Positions 24,584 to 33,361 of a stretch of DNA of 64,000 bases are shown one piece after another. The notes below the pieces were generated by a model that worked only from the letters and a program-made list of their open reading frames with translations, was not told the DNA's origin and searched no databases. Every line of letters begins with the position of its first letter. The first letter of the stretch is position 1. Source of the stretch: Mycolicibacterium sp. CBMA 234 (GTDB lineage: Bacteria; Actinomycetota; Actinomycetes; Mycobacteriales; Mycobacteriaceae); assembly GCF_009729415.1 (NCBI RefSeq), contig NZ_MPKW01000027.1, positions 124,001 through 188,000 of the forward strand. The letters run 5' to 3'. Made by a program: the position numbers and the translations under genes.

Positions 24584-24625
24584 GCAGGTAAGTATGCCAA
24601 CCGGCTACAATCGAAATTCTTTTGG

Positions 24626-24642
24626 ATACCCCTAAGGGGTAT
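24626..24642 (+). promoter_or_regulatory. RicR (copper) operator upstream of ricR
   Basis: The 17-bp near-perfect palindrome ATACCCCTAAGGGGTAT lies 17 bp before the ricR ATG. It fits the TACCC-N5-GGGTA form known for RicR sites in M. tuberculosis, where RicR represses its own gene until copper binds. It is also about 43 bp upstream of the divergent ilvD start. Confidence 0.85.
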
Positions 24643-24658
24643 GCGGTAAGCTGGGACG

Positions 24659-24988
24659 ATGACGACACATGAGTCGGACACGCCTGAGGCGGGCCACGCC
24701 GAGGCCCAGCACGGCTACTCGCCGAACAAAGATAACTACGCCAAACGGCTCCGACGCGTAGAGGGCCAGGTCCGCGGCATCGCCAAGATGATCGACGAAG
24801 ACAAGTACTGCATCGACGTGTTGACGCAGATCAGCGCCGTCAATAGTGCACTGCAGTCGGTCGCGCTGGCGCTGCTGGAAGAGCATCTTGGGCACTGCGT
24901 CAGTCATGCGGTGGCGGTCGGTGGCGACGAAGCCGAGCAGAAGCTTGCGGAAGCCTCCGCCGCGATCGCCCGGCTGGTGCGGTCCTGA
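24659..24988 (+). CDS. ricR: Copper-sensing repressor RicR (CsoR family)
   Basis: 109 residues, an all-helical CsoR/RcnR-family protein. The copper ligands align as Cys51 (KYCIDVL), His76 and Cys80 (EEHLGHC), with the same 25 and 4 residue spacings as in CsoR. The family core YAKRLRRVEGQVRGIAKMID is at 27-46. It occupies the position of Rv0190, the RicR regulator, downstream of ilvD. When copper binds, it releases operators of copper-protection genes. A matching operator lies in its own promoter. In M. tuberculosis a transporter (Rv0191) follows; it is absent here. Confidence 0.93.
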   Translation: MTTHESDTPEAGHAEAQHGYSPNKDNYAKRLRRVEGQVRGIAKMIDEDKYCIDVLTQISAVNSALQSVALALLEEHLGHCVSHAVAVGGDEAEQKLAEASAAIARLVRS

Positions 24989-25045
24989 CGCTTCCGGATA
25001 TTTGCGGCGCAGGTAACAAAGCGCGCCGCGGTACCGATGAGCAAC

Positions 25046-25072
25046 GCAGGTCAGGGCGTATGCCCACCTGAC
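25046..25072. terminator. Possible terminator after ricR
   Basis: CAGGTCAGGGC-GTAT-GCCCACCTG forms an interrupted hairpin about 60 bp after the ricR stop. It has no T tract. Nothing else is evident between ricR and the transpeptidase gene. Confidence 0.35.
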
Positions 25073-25140
25073 GTACTGCGGCTGCGCCGCAGGTCAGTCC
25101 CAGTAGCCGGCCAGATTGCTGTGCAACACTGGGGAAAGTT

Positions 25141-26256
25141 GTGAACTGGAGGTGGCGGATGCCGCAATGGAAGAACAGCAGACTTCTGACCGCGATCATC
25201 GCGGCCGGATTGGTCGCAGGAATGACCGTCGCGACCCCGTCTGCGCTGGCCGATCCGGACTCGCCTGACCCCGGCGTGGCCGCAGGCCCCATCGACCCCG
25301 GAGCTCCGATCGAGGCGCCCCTGCCGCCACCGATGCCGCCCGCCGCGGATCCGGGTGTTCCGGCGCCGCCGATGGCACCCGTGCCTGGCGCACTAATCCC
25401 GGGCACGCCGGAGCCGATCCCAGCCGGCACCCCGGCTGGCCAGAACCCGACCCCGTTCGTCGGCCAGCCGCCGTTCAACCCGCCGACGTTCAACCCGGTC
25501 AACGGGTCCATGGTGGGCGTGGCCAAGCCCATCTACATCAACTTCGCGCGACCCATCGCCAACAAGCAGCTGGCCCAGGACGCCGTGCACATCACGTCGA
25601 ACCCGCCCGTGGCCGGCATGTTCTATTGGGTGACCGACACCCAGCTGCGGTGGCGCCCCATCGCCTTCTGGCCGGCCAACACCGTCGTCAACATCGACGC
25701 GGCGGGCACCAAGTCGACTTTCCGTACCGGTGACTCCCTGGTCGCGACCGCGGACAACGCCACGCACCAGATGGTCGTCTCCCGCAACGGCGTGGTCGAG
25801 AAGACCTTCCCGATGTCCATGGGCAAGTCGGGCGACGAGACCAAGAACGGCACCTATTACGTGCTGGAGAAGTTCCCGACCGTGGTGATGGACTCGTCCA
25901 CCTACGGCGTGCCGGTGGACTCGGCGCAGGGCTACAAGGTGAACGTGCAGAACGCGGTGCGCATCGACAACAGCGGCGCCTTCGTGCACAGCGCGCCGTG
26001 GTCGGTGGCCGACCAGGGCAAGCGCAACGTCAGCCACGGCTGTATCAACCTGGCGCCCGACAACGCCAAGTGGTTCTACGACCAGTTCGGCAGCGGTGAC
26101 CCGATCGTCGTGAAGAACTCGGTGGGTCTGTACAACCAGTCCGACGGCGCCGACGACTGGCAGTGGGGTATGCCCACGCCGACGGCGGCTTCGAGCTCGT
26201 CTTCGTCCGCGTCGTCTTCGGGCGGCTCGTCCAGCAGTTCGTCCGGGACTCGTTAA
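25141..26256 (+). CDS. L,D-transpeptidase (Rv0192 / LdtMt4 homologue)
   Basis: 371 residues (Rv0192 is 366). A signal or anchor is at about 13-37 (LLTAIIAAGLVAGMTVATPS, ending ALA), then a proline-rich linker to about 120, an Ig-like domain (about 120-195), and a YkuD catalytic domain (about 200-330). The active site is SHGCINL with Cys301 and His299; His283 lies in FVHSAPWS. These enzymes form 3-to-3 crosslinks in peptidoglycan or attach proteins to it, and are the carbapenem targets in mycobacteria. The tail is Ser-rich. The start is GTG 25141; ATG at 25159 is possible. It is followed by a terminator-type repeat. Confidence 0.9.
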   Translation: MNWRWRMPQWKNSRLLTAIIAAGLVAGMTVATPSALADPDSPDPGVAAGPIDPGAPIEAPLPPPMPPAADPGVPAPPMAPVPGALIPGTPEPIPAGTPAGQNPTPFVGQPPFNPPTFNPVNGSMVGVAKPIYINFARPIANKQLAQDAVHITSNPPVAGMFYWVTDTQLRWRPIAFWPANTVVNIDAAGTKSTFRTGDSLVATADNATHQMVVSRNGVVEKTFPMSMGKSGDETKNGTYYVLEKFPTVVMDSSTYGVPVDSAQGYKVNVQNAVRIDNSGAFVHSAPWSVADQGKRNVSHGCINLAPDNAKWFYDQFGSGDPIVVKNSVGLYNQSDGADDWQWGMPTPTAASSSSSSASSSGGSSSSSSGTR

Positions 26257-26257
26257 C

Positions 26258-26320
26258 CCGCGAACAGACACAAAACTGCCCCTTTTCCAACGAAAAGGGG
26301 CAGTTTTGCGTCTGCTCACC
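26258..26320. terminator. Terminator-like hairpin, repeat family copy 3
   Basis: Arms AAAACTGCCCCTTTT and AAAAGGGGCAGTTTT, with outer AGAC / GTCT extending to 26266-26313. The left flank CGCGAACAGAC and right flank TCTGCTCACC match copy 1. It sits between the transpeptidase and zmp1, which converge. Confidence 0.8.
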
Positions 26321-26338
26321 GAGTCCTGGTCAGTCATC

Positions 26339-26404
26339 CGTCACGAATGTGCGCACAGATCGCCCCAACGCGGTTTTCGCGATCTGTGCGCACGCTCGCG
26401 GTGG
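26339..26404. repeat. Intergenic GATCGCG/TGCGC element, copy 2 (perfect palindrome)
   Basis: GTGCGCACAGATCGC (26348-26362) and its inverse GCGATCTGTGCGCAC (26378-26392) are perfect 15-bp arms around a 15-nt loop. It is the most intact of three related copies in the window and lies directly after terminator copy 3, just as copy 1 lies directly after terminator copy 1. Confidence 0.65.
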
Positions 26405-26424
26405 TGGACCGCGGCGGTGCCCCC

Positions 26425-28398
26425 CTAGTTCCAGATGCGCACGCGCGCAGCGGGTTCCAGGTACAGCTCGTCGGCCTCGGTGACGTCGAACTCGGTGTAG
26501 AACGAGTCGATATTCCGGATGACGCCGTTGCACCGGAACTCCGGCGGCGAGTGCGGGTCGACGGCCAGCCGCCGAATGGCCTCGGCGTCACGGGATTTGG
26601 TGCGCCACACCTGAGCCCAGCCGAAGTACACGCGCTGCACGCCGGTCAGTCCGTCGATCACGGGGGCCTCGGCGCCGCCCAGGGACAACTCGTAGGCCAG
26701 TAGCGCGATGGACAGGCCACCCAGATCGCCGATGTTCTCGCCAACGGTGAAGGCGCCGTTCACGTGGTGGCCCGAGTCCAGCGCCCGCGGCGTGAAAGCC
26801 TCGTACTGCTCGATCAAAGCCTTTGTGCGAACCCCGAATTCGGCCCGGTCGGCGTCGGTCCACCAGTCCACCAGGTTGCCGTCGCCGTCGTACTTGGCGC
26901 CCTGGTCGTCGAAGCCGTGGCCGATCTCGTGCCCGATCACCGCGCCGATCCCGCCGTAGTTGGCGGCGTCGTCAGCCTCGGCGTCGAAGAACGGCGGCTG
27001 CAAAATGGCTGCGGGGAAGACGATTTCGTTCATCCCCGGGTTGTAGTAGGCGTTCACCGTCTGCGGCGTCATGAACCACTCGTCACGATCGACCGGCCCA
27101 CCCAGCTTGGCCAGTTCCCGGTCGTGCTCGACGGCCTGGCCGCGCAGGTAGTTGCCATAGAGGTCGGCCGCGTCGATCACGAGCGTCGAATAGTCGCGCC
27201 AGCGTGCGGGATAGCCGATCTTCGGGGTGAACTTGTCCAGCTTGGCCAGGGCCCGCTGCCGCGTCTCGGGCGTCATCCACTCGAGGTTGGTGATGCTGAC
27301 CCGGTAGGCCTCGCGCAGGTTGGCTACCAGCTCGTCCATGCGGGCCTTGTGCGCCGGCGGGAAATGCCGGTCCACGTACAGCTTTCCGACGGCATCGCCC
27401 ATCAGGCTCTCGACCAGGCCGACGCCGCGCTTCCAGCGGTCCCGGATGGCCTCGGTGCCGGACAGGGTGCGCCCGTAGAACTCGAAGTTCTCCGCCACCA
27501 GTGCGTCGGTCAGGATCGGGGCGCGGCCGCTGATCACGCGCCAGCTCAGCCAGGCCTTCCAGTCCTCGAGCGGCTCGGCGGCCCACAGCGCGGCCAACGC
27601 AACGAGGTAATCCGGTTGCCGCACAACGACTTCCGTGACAACGTCAGCCGATGCGCCCGCCGCAGAAAGCCAGCCCGCCCAGTCGAAGCCGGATGCTTCG
27701 TCGGCCAGCTCGGTGAACCGGCGCAGGTTGTAGCTCAGGTCCGCGTCGCGGCGCTTGACCACATCCCAATGTGCCGCAGCCAGTTTGGTCTCCAGCGCGA
27801 CGATGCGGGCAGCTGTCTCGGCCTGGTCTCCCCCGAAGACCAGGCTCAACATCCGGGCGATGTGCTCGGGGTAGGCGGCCAGCACCGCGGCGTGCTGCGG
27901 GTCGCGGTAATAGGACTCGTCGGGCAGGCCCAGGCCCGACTGCGTGAAGTGCAGTAGGTACCGCGTCGAATCCTTGGAGTCGGTGTCGACGTAGGCGCCG
28001 GCGCCACCGCCGACGCCGGCGCGCTGCAGCCCGCCCAGCACTGCGGCCAGGGCATTGGCATCAGAGGCCTCGGAGACCAGAGCCAACTCAGCCCGCAGCG
28101 GCGCCAGGCCCACGGCGTCCACGCGCCCGGTGTCCATGAAGCTTGCGTACAGGTCGCCGATGCGCTGGGCATCAGAACCGACAGGCCCTGATGCCGTCGT
28201 GATCAGATCGCGCACCTGCTCTTCGGCGCGGTCGGCCAGCAGTCGGAAGGCGCCGTCGGTCGCCCGGTCGGCGGGGATGTCGTAGTCGATCAGCCAGCGG
28301 CCGTTGACGTGACCGAACAGGTCGTCCTGGGGGCGGGCGTCAGCGTCGACGTAGCTGAGTTCGATTCCAGATCGGGGGGTGGTGGCTTCTAGGGTCAC
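26425..28398 (-). CDS. zmp1: Zinc metalloprotease Zmp1, M13 (neprilysin) family
   Basis: 657 residues from GTG 28398 (Rv0198c is 663). Zinc ligands His490 and His494 with catalytic Glu491 lie in IGHEIGHGF, and Glu554 in GENIGDLGG is the third ligand. NAYYNPGMNEIVFPAAIL and the C-terminal RVRIWN are conserved in M13 peptidases. Despite lacking a normal signal peptide, the M. tuberculosis enzyme acts outside the cell and modulates phagosome maturation and inflammasome signalling. It is divergent from the omamA pair. No missing catalytic residue. Confidence 0.95.
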   Translation of the reverse strand: MTLEATTPRSGIELSYVDADARPQDDLFGHVNGRWLIDYDIPADRATDGAFRLLADRAEEQVRDLITTASGPVGSDAQRIGDLYASFMDTGRVDAVGLAPLRAELALVSEASDANALAAVLGGLQRAGVGGGAGAYVDTDSKDSTRYLLHFTQSGLGLPDESYYRDPQHAAVLAAYPEHIARMLSLVFGGDQAETAARIVALETKLAAAHWDVVKRRDADLSYNLRRFTELADEASGFDWAGWLSAAGASADVVTEVVVRQPDYLVALAALWAAEPLEDWKAWLSWRVISGRAPILTDALVAENFEFYGRTLSGTEAIRDRWKRGVGLVESLMGDAVGKLYVDRHFPPAHKARMDELVANLREAYRVSITNLEWMTPETRQRALAKLDKFTPKIGYPARWRDYSTLVIDAADLYGNYLRGQAVEHDRELAKLGGPVDRDEWFMTPQTVNAYYNPGMNEIVFPAAILQPPFFDAEADDAANYGGIGAVIGHEIGHGFDDQGAKYDGDGNLVDWWTDADRAEFGVRTKALIEQYEAFTPRALDSGHHVNGAFTVGENIGDLGGLSIALLAYELSLGGAEAPVIDGLTGVQRVYFGWAQVWRTKSRDAEAIRRLAVDPHSPPEFRCNGVIRNIDSFYTEFDVTEADELYLEPAARVRIWN

Positions 28399-28457
28399 CT
28401 CGCCATCCTGCCATCGCCGCTGCGGTGCGCGCCGGTGCTGCGGGTAGCCTCACGCGC

Positions 28458-29114
28458 ATGCCCGACGAGCGCAGCGAAGACTCCGCCGAAAAAGACACAG
28501 TGCAAGACACCGAGACAGCCGGCCCAACTGCGCAAGCCACGGCCAAGGAACCGAGCGTTCAGGCTGATCGAATCTTCAGCCCCTATGGCATCGCCTCGGC
28601 AGTGCTGGGGATCGTCGCGGTGGTGGCCGTGGCGGTAGCGACCTGGGTCTGCCTGGGGCACCGCGACACCGATGCGCAGCGGACGCATGAGGCGCAGGCC
28701 ATGAAGGCCGCCGCCGACTGGGCCGGCCTGCTGATCAACATGACCAAGGACAACGTCGCGGTCAACGTGTCGAAGCTGCACGAAGGCACCGTCGGCCAGC
28801 TCAACGCCGATTTCGACGCCACCGTCGCACCGTTCACCCAGCTGGTGCAGAAGCTGCAGAGCCAGACCACCGGGCAGATCGAGTCGGTCGCGCTCGAGAC
28901 CCTGCATCACGCCCCGCCGGGGGAGCAGGGCAAACCGCAGGTCCAGCCGGAGTTGGCGGCGATCTCCTCGGATACGACGAACGTCATGATCGTCGCGACC
29001 TCGGTCAGCCAGAACGCCGGTGGTAAGCCGCAGACCGTGCGCTGGCGGCTGCGCCTCGGCGTGTCCGACATCGGCGGCAAGCTGCTGGTCTCACGATTGG
29101 AGTCGCTGCGATGA
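28458..29114 (+). CDS. omamA: Orphan Mce-associated membrane protein (OmamA, Rv0199 homologue)
   Basis: 218 residues from ATG 28458; in-frame codons upstream are not membrane-like. A cytosolic acidic N terminus (DERSEDSAEKDT) is followed by one membrane helix at about 47-70 (ASAVLGIVAVVAVAVATWVC), and the rest is outside with an NTF2-like fold typical of Mce-associated proteins (MKAAADWAGLLINMTKDN, RWRLRLGVSDIGGKLLVSRL). In M. tuberculosis OmamA stabilises Mce1 and Mce4 transporters and is needed for cholesterol use. Here it may also serve the extra mce locus at 53-63 kb. The stop overlaps the next gene by ATGA. Confidence 0.88.
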   Translation: MPDERSEDSAEKDTVQDTETAGPTAQATAKEPSVQADRIFSPYGIASAVLGIVAVVAVAVATWVCLGHRDTDAQRTHEAQAMKAAADWAGLLINMTKDNVAVNVSKLHEGTVGQLNADFDATVAPFTQLVQKLQSQTTGQIESVALETLHHAPPGEQGKPQVQPELAAISSDTTNVMIVATSVSQNAGGKPQTVRWRLRLGVSDIGGKLLVSRLESLR

Positions 29115-29800
29115 GGAACGCGTGGCGGGTATTGGTTTTTGACGTCCTGGCGCCGCTGACGCTCCTGGCGAGCCTGATCTACATCGGGCTGGCCTTGGAG
29201 CGGCCGTTGTGGTGGGTCGTGGTGGGCACCATCATCGGGCTGCTGGTGCTGCAGGCGGCGGTGGTCAACTTCGTGCTGTTCCGCCGCGACGGGGTGACCA
29301 TGGGCACCGACGACGACGCCCCGAAGCTGCGGCTGCTCGTCGTCGGCCTGACGACCGTCGCCGTGACGGCGGCCGCGATCGTGGGTTACACCCAGTGGAC
29401 GGTGCCGGACAACACCACCAGCAACGACATGTCCCAGGTGGTCGGCATCGCCAGCAGTGTCGCGGAAGCGTCGGCGACCTTCACACCGGGCGCGCCGAAC
29501 GTCTCGATCGACCGCGCGACGTCCTTGATGGCACCGCAGCGCGCCGAGGCCTACCGCAACGAATTCAATGCGGTGGCCAAGGACCTCACCAGCCGCGGTG
29601 TGGCCGGTCAGGCCAGCACCATCTCGGCCGGCATCGAGACCATCGGCCCGAACTTCGCCAGTGTCGCGGTGGTCATGCGGGCCAGCCAGAACATCCCCAA
29701 CAAGCCCAAGCAGGAGACGGTCCTGGGGTTGCGGATCACGCTGACCAAGCAGGACGCGCGCTGGCTGGTCATGGATGTGACGCCGATTTCCTCGCGGTAG
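29111..29800 (+). CDS. Mce-associated-like membrane protein (Rv0200 homologue)
   Basis: 229 residues coupled to omamA by ATGA. Two or three hydrophobic segments near the N terminus (VLAPLTLLASLIYIGLAL, VVGTIIGLLVLQAAVVNFVL, and about 85-97) precede an outer domain with LTSRGVAGQASTISAGIETI and RWLVMDVTPISS, again Mam-like. The equivalent M. tuberculosis protein pairs with OmamA. A terminator follows 19 bp after the stop. Confidence 0.85.
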   Translation: MRNAWRVLVFDVLAPLTLLASLIYIGLALERPLWWVVVGTIIGLLVLQAAVVNFVLFRRDGVTMGTDDDAPKLRLLVVGLTTVAVTAAAIVGYTQWTVPDNTTSNDMSQVVGIASSVAEASATFTPGAPNVSIDRATSLMAPQRAEAYRNEFNAVAKDLTSRGVAGQASTISAGIETIGPNFASVAVVMRASQNIPNKPKQETVLGLRITLTKQDARWLVMDVTPISSR

Positions 29801-29819
29801 GCCGGATTTACCTCTGGCG

Positions 29820-29849
29820 AAAGGGTCGTTTGCACCGAGCGACCCTTTT
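29820..29849. terminator. Terminator after the omamA pair
   Basis: AAAGGGTCG and CGACCCTTTT form an 8-9 bp stem with an 11-nt loop and a T run. It also lies at the 3' end of the convergent Rv0201c gene, so it probably ends both. Confidence 0.8.
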
Positions 29850-29876
29850 GTCGATCTGGGCGCGGCGACTCAGTGC

Positions 29877-30431
29877 TCAGGGGCGAGCGGAACGCATCCG
29901 GGCGAACCGGTCTGACAGCCGCCGCATCCGCACGAACAACGCCGCCGACGGGCTGGTCGAGCCGGTCAGATACTTCGAAAGTTCTTGGGCGCCAACGCCG
30001 ACGCGGGACGCAAACTCGGTCTCGCTGAGGCCCGAGCGCTCGATCAACAACCGGATCTGACGGGCCACCTCGGCGCACTCGTTGGCTTCGAGCTGCGCGC
30101 GGGCGCGGCCGAGTACCTCGGACAACGCCTTGGAGATGCCATACGGATTGGTGGTCGCCAGAATCTCTTCGACCTGACGGGCGGTCCGGCCGAAGGGGTC
30201 ACGCTTGATGGCAACGACGATGCGCTGCCACACCGCCAGGTCGTCGTTCTCCAGGGCGGCCCGGATCGCCGACGTCGGCCAGAACTCGACAGGCTTTTCG
30301 CCTGGCGGCTGAGCCGGAAACGCGACGGTGGACGCCCCGGTGTCGGAACTGTTGCGAGCGGCCGCCGTGGTGGCGGCATGCGGATCGTCGGCACCAGAAG
30401 GGGTGTCCCTCACCTCGGATGTCAACGTCAC
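29877..30431 (-). CDS. HTH (XRE-like) protein (Rv0201c homologue)
   Basis: 184 residues from GTG 30431, which overlaps the mmpL11 stop (GTGA) and has GGAGGCGAG upstream. The first 60 residues are polar and disordered. A helical region follows (AIRAALENDDLAVWQRIVVA, KRDPFGRTARQVEEILATTN), and the C-terminal part (about 127-175) is an XRE-type helix-turn-helix, SGLSETEFASRVGVGAQELS then KYLTGSTSP. Coupling to mmpL11 suggests a role in that transporter's regulation or function. Confidence 0.85.
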   Translation of the reverse strand: MTLTSEVRDTPSGADDPHAATTAAARNSSDTGASTVAFPAQPPGEKPVEFWPTSAIRAALENDDLAVWQRIVVAIKRDPFGRTARQVEEILATTNPYGISKALSEVLGRARAQLEANECAEVARQIRLLIERSGLSETEFASRVGVGAQELSKYLTGSTSPSAALFVRMRRLSDRFARMRSARP

Positions 30432-33361
30432 CTCGCCTCCTCCAACATGGCCACCGCAACAGCGAGACAGTGCTGTTTGACGTCGGGCCAATCTGCCGTT
30501 TCCTGGTCGTCGAACGGGTGCGGGTCGGCCAACCTGCGGACCAATTGGGTAGCCACCCACTGCTTCTTCGACCGTTCTCCACAGTAATACCCGTCAATTC
30601 CCGCGAGTACCGCGGCCGCAGTCCGGATATCCATGCAGGACACCAGATCGACGAGCTCGCTGTAGTCGCGGACGCTGTTGCGGGACATGATCAAGTAGCC
30701 CTTGAGCCGCAGCGTTTCGGCGCCCGTAGGAATCTCCAGCCGGTCGCCCGTCGGCAGCAGCACCGTCGTGGTCTCCACGGGACCGTGGCGCTCGATCGAT
30801 GGGCCCTCGGTATCGCTGAGCGACAACGCATCGAGGGCGACCGATAGGCGCCCGCCCCAGACGGTGACGGGGTGGACGTCTGCCGGGTCGGATGCGGCGC
30901 CCGAACCGCCGTGCGAGCGCCGCCGCAGCAGCGCCAGCCCGGTGCGTGACGAATCCTTCGGGGCGGGTGCCGCCGCGATCCGGCGCGGCACGGCGCGGGG
31001 GACGTACTGGCCCTCGCCGGTGTCGCCGTCGCTGCCACTGCAGCCGCTGAAGGCCAGTGGATCGGAAACAGTAACCGTCTGTGAGGCAAGGCTTTTCAGC
31101 TTCGCCGCGGACTTGACGACGCTGCGCAGTTCGGCGCCGGACGGACCCAGCGCGGAGATATCGTCGGGGATGATGACCAGGCTGCCGGTCGCGGTGGTGG
31201 GCAGCGGCTTCTCGAAATCCACGGACGGCAGCAGGCGGTCCAGCCACTTGGGCAGCCACCAGTTCCACTGGTCGAACATCGCCATCAACGCGGGCACCAG
31301 AACCAGCCGCACCACGGTCGCGTCGACCGCGATGGCCACCGCGCACGCGACGCCCATCTGGGCCACCAGCGGCATGCCGGCGAACGCGAACCCGATGAAC
31401 ACGGCGATCATGATCAGCGCGGCACTGGTGATGGTCCGGGCGCTGGTGCTGACGCCATACGCAACGGCGTCGCGCGTGTCACCGGACTGCAGGAAACGCT
31501 CGCGGATGCGCGTCAGCAGGAAGATCTCGTAGTCCATGGACAGGCCGAACGTCATGGCCAGCACCAGCGGCGGAATGGTGCTGTCCAAGGACTCCAGGGG
31601 TTTGAAGCCCAGCGCTTGCAGCCAGCCCCACTCGAAGACCACGACGAGGCTGCCGTAGGCCGCGGCCACAGACAGCACCGTCATGAGGACGCCCTTGAGC
31701 GCCAGCACTATCGAGCGGATGGAGATCAGCAGCATCACGAAGGCGATCAGCGACACGAAGACGAAGACCGCGAGCTCGGTGTTCGCGACGCGGTGGTCGA
31801 AGTCCATGATCAGGGCCGTCGGGCCGCCGACGTCGACCTTGAGATTTGCGCCGGCCACACCCGGTAGGTGCTGACGGAGCCAGGTGATCGAGTTGCGCGC
31901 GACCAGATCGTCGGGGTCGATGGACAGCACGACGGAGAACAAGGCACTGCGGTTGTCGTTGCTGAACACCGCTGGGGACACCTGGGCCACGTCCGGCGCC
32001 TGCGTCATGGTGTCGTGCAGCGCCTCGAGCGTGGCGGTGTTCTGGGCGTCGGACGCCGTCGGCTCAGGGAACGCCACCAGCACCCGAATCGGTCCGAGGG
32101 CACCGGGGCCCAGCGCTTCGGCCGCGGCGGCCACGCCGGCGCGGATTTCGTGGGTTGGTTCGAACTGGCGCAGCATGCTGTTGCCGAGCTTCATGCCGAA
32201 CGCGGGAGCGGCCAGGGCGATCAGGAAAGCCGCGGCCAGCAGCGCCGACAGCCACGGCCAGCGCATGGTGCGCTCGGTCCACTGGGTCCAGAACCGTGAT
32301 TGCCCGACGTCCGGGCGGCGGGTGACGTGCAGCCACGACGAGCGTTTGGCGACGCGCTTGCCGAAGGTGGCCAGCACGGCCGGAATCAGGGTCGTCGAGG
32401 TCAGCACCGCGACGGCGACGGCCAGGATCGCGCCGGTGGCCATGGACGACAGGACCGGGGTGCCGATCAGGTAGATGCCTGTGATCGAGGCGATCACGGT
32501 GAGCCCGGACAGCAGGACGGCCAGGCCCGACGTCGCCATCGACGCGTCGACGGCCTGCGCGGGGTCGCGGCCGGCGCGCAGTTCCTCGCGGAAGCGCATG
32601 AGGATGAACAGCGAATAGTCGACGGCCAGCGCGATACCGAACATCGACAACGTCGTCGTCACGAACACGCTCATGGTGACCCAGATGGACAGGAGGTAGA
32701 CCACCCCCATCGTCACGATCACCGTGCAGGCGCCGAGCAGCATCGGCATGGCCGCGGCGGCCAGCGAGCCGAACACCGCCAGCAGCACGATCAGCACGAT
32801 CGGCAGGTTCCACTTCTCGGCCTCGGCGACGTCGTGCTTGGTGGTCTCACTGGCTGCCGCACCGAGCGCGCCCTGCCCGATCACATACAGCCGGACCCTG
32901 CCGTCCGCGGTCTGGCCGGGCTTACTGCCCTTGACGCCGACGGCCGTGCGCAGCTTCTTCGCGATGTCGACCGCGCCGCTGTTGTTGAAATCGAGCCGCA
33001 GCGTCACGACGTACGGCCTGCCGGCCTGTGGTTCGGGTTGTGTGGGGTCGGGAACGATCTTGATGTTGGAGATGCCCGCGGCGATGCGCTTCAACTCGTC
33101 GACAGCGACGGTCATGTCCGCTTCTGACGCGCCCGCGTTCGGCGCTGCCACCAAGGCCAACGGTGACGCGCCCTCGTCGGGGAAGTGGTCCTCGAGCTCG
33201 TGCTGGACGTGCAGGGACTGGGAGCTGGCGACTTCGAACCCGCCGCCGCTGAGATTGCCGGACTGGGTTGCCGCCAGATACAGAGACGGCACCATCAGCA
33301 GTAGCCAGGTGGCGAAAACCGCCCAGCGCCAACGCCGAAGCTGACCGCTCAGCCGCATCAT
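30428..33361 (-). CDS. mmpL11: RND lipid transporter MmpL11
   Basis: 977 residues from the ATG of MMRLSGQLRRWRWAVF, the start matching Rv0202c; the frame runs upstream to 33712 without homology. Twelve membrane helices in two MMPL halves are visible, with the proton-relay motifs SMFGIALAVDYSLFI and FGLSMDYEIFLLTRIRERFL. A large periplasmic domain follows helix 1 (about 40-190). The C-terminal tail (about 730-977) is cytosolic and ends AVAMLEEAR. MmpL11 exports monomeromycolyl diacylglycerol and mycolate wax esters and has been linked to heme uptake. A strong CsoR-like palindrome is about 80 bp upstream, and two hemophore-like genes diverge from it. Confidence 0.95.
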   Translation of the reverse strand: MMRLSGQLRRWRWAVFATWLLLMVPSLYLAATQSGNLSGGGFEVASSQSLHVQHELEDHFPDEGASPLALVAAPNAGASEADMTVAVDELKRIAAGISNIKIVPDPTQPEPQAGRPYVVTLRLDFNNSGAVDIAKKLRTAVGVKGSKPGQTADGRVRLYVIGQGALGAAASETTKHDVAEAEKWNLPIVLIVLLAVFGSLAAAAMPMLLGACTVIVTMGVVYLLSIWVTMSVFVTTTLSMFGIALAVDYSLFILMRFREELRAGRDPAQAVDASMATSGLAVLLSGLTVIASITGIYLIGTPVLSSMATGAILAVAVAVLTSTTLIPAVLATFGKRVAKRSSWLHVTRRPDVGQSRFWTQWTERTMRWPWLSALLAAAFLIALAAPAFGMKLGNSMLRQFEPTHEIRAGVAAAAEALGPGALGPIRVLVAFPEPTASDAQNTATLEALHDTMTQAPDVAQVSPAVFSNDNRSALFSVVLSIDPDDLVARNSITWLRQHLPGVAGANLKVDVGGPTALIMDFDHRVANTELAVFVFVSLIAFVMLLISIRSIVLALKGVLMTVLSVAAAYGSLVVVFEWGWLQALGFKPLESLDSTIPPLVLAMTFGLSMDYEIFLLTRIRERFLQSGDTRDAVAYGVSTSARTITSAALIMIAVFIGFAFAGMPLVAQMGVACAVAIAVDATVVRLVLVPALMAMFDQWNWWLPKWLDRLLPSVDFEKPLPTTATGSLVIIPDDISALGPSGAELRSVVKSAAKLKSLASQTVTVSDPLAFSGCSGSDGDTGEGQYVPRAVPRRIAAAPAPKDSSRTGLALLRRRSHGGSGAASDPADVHPVTVWGGRLSVALDALSLSDTEGPSIERHGPVETTTVLLPTGDRLEIPTGAETLRLKGYLIMSRNSVRDYSELVDLVSCMDIRTAAAVLAGIDGYYCGERSKKQWVATQLVRRLADPHPFDDQETADWPDVKQHCLAVAVAMLEEAR

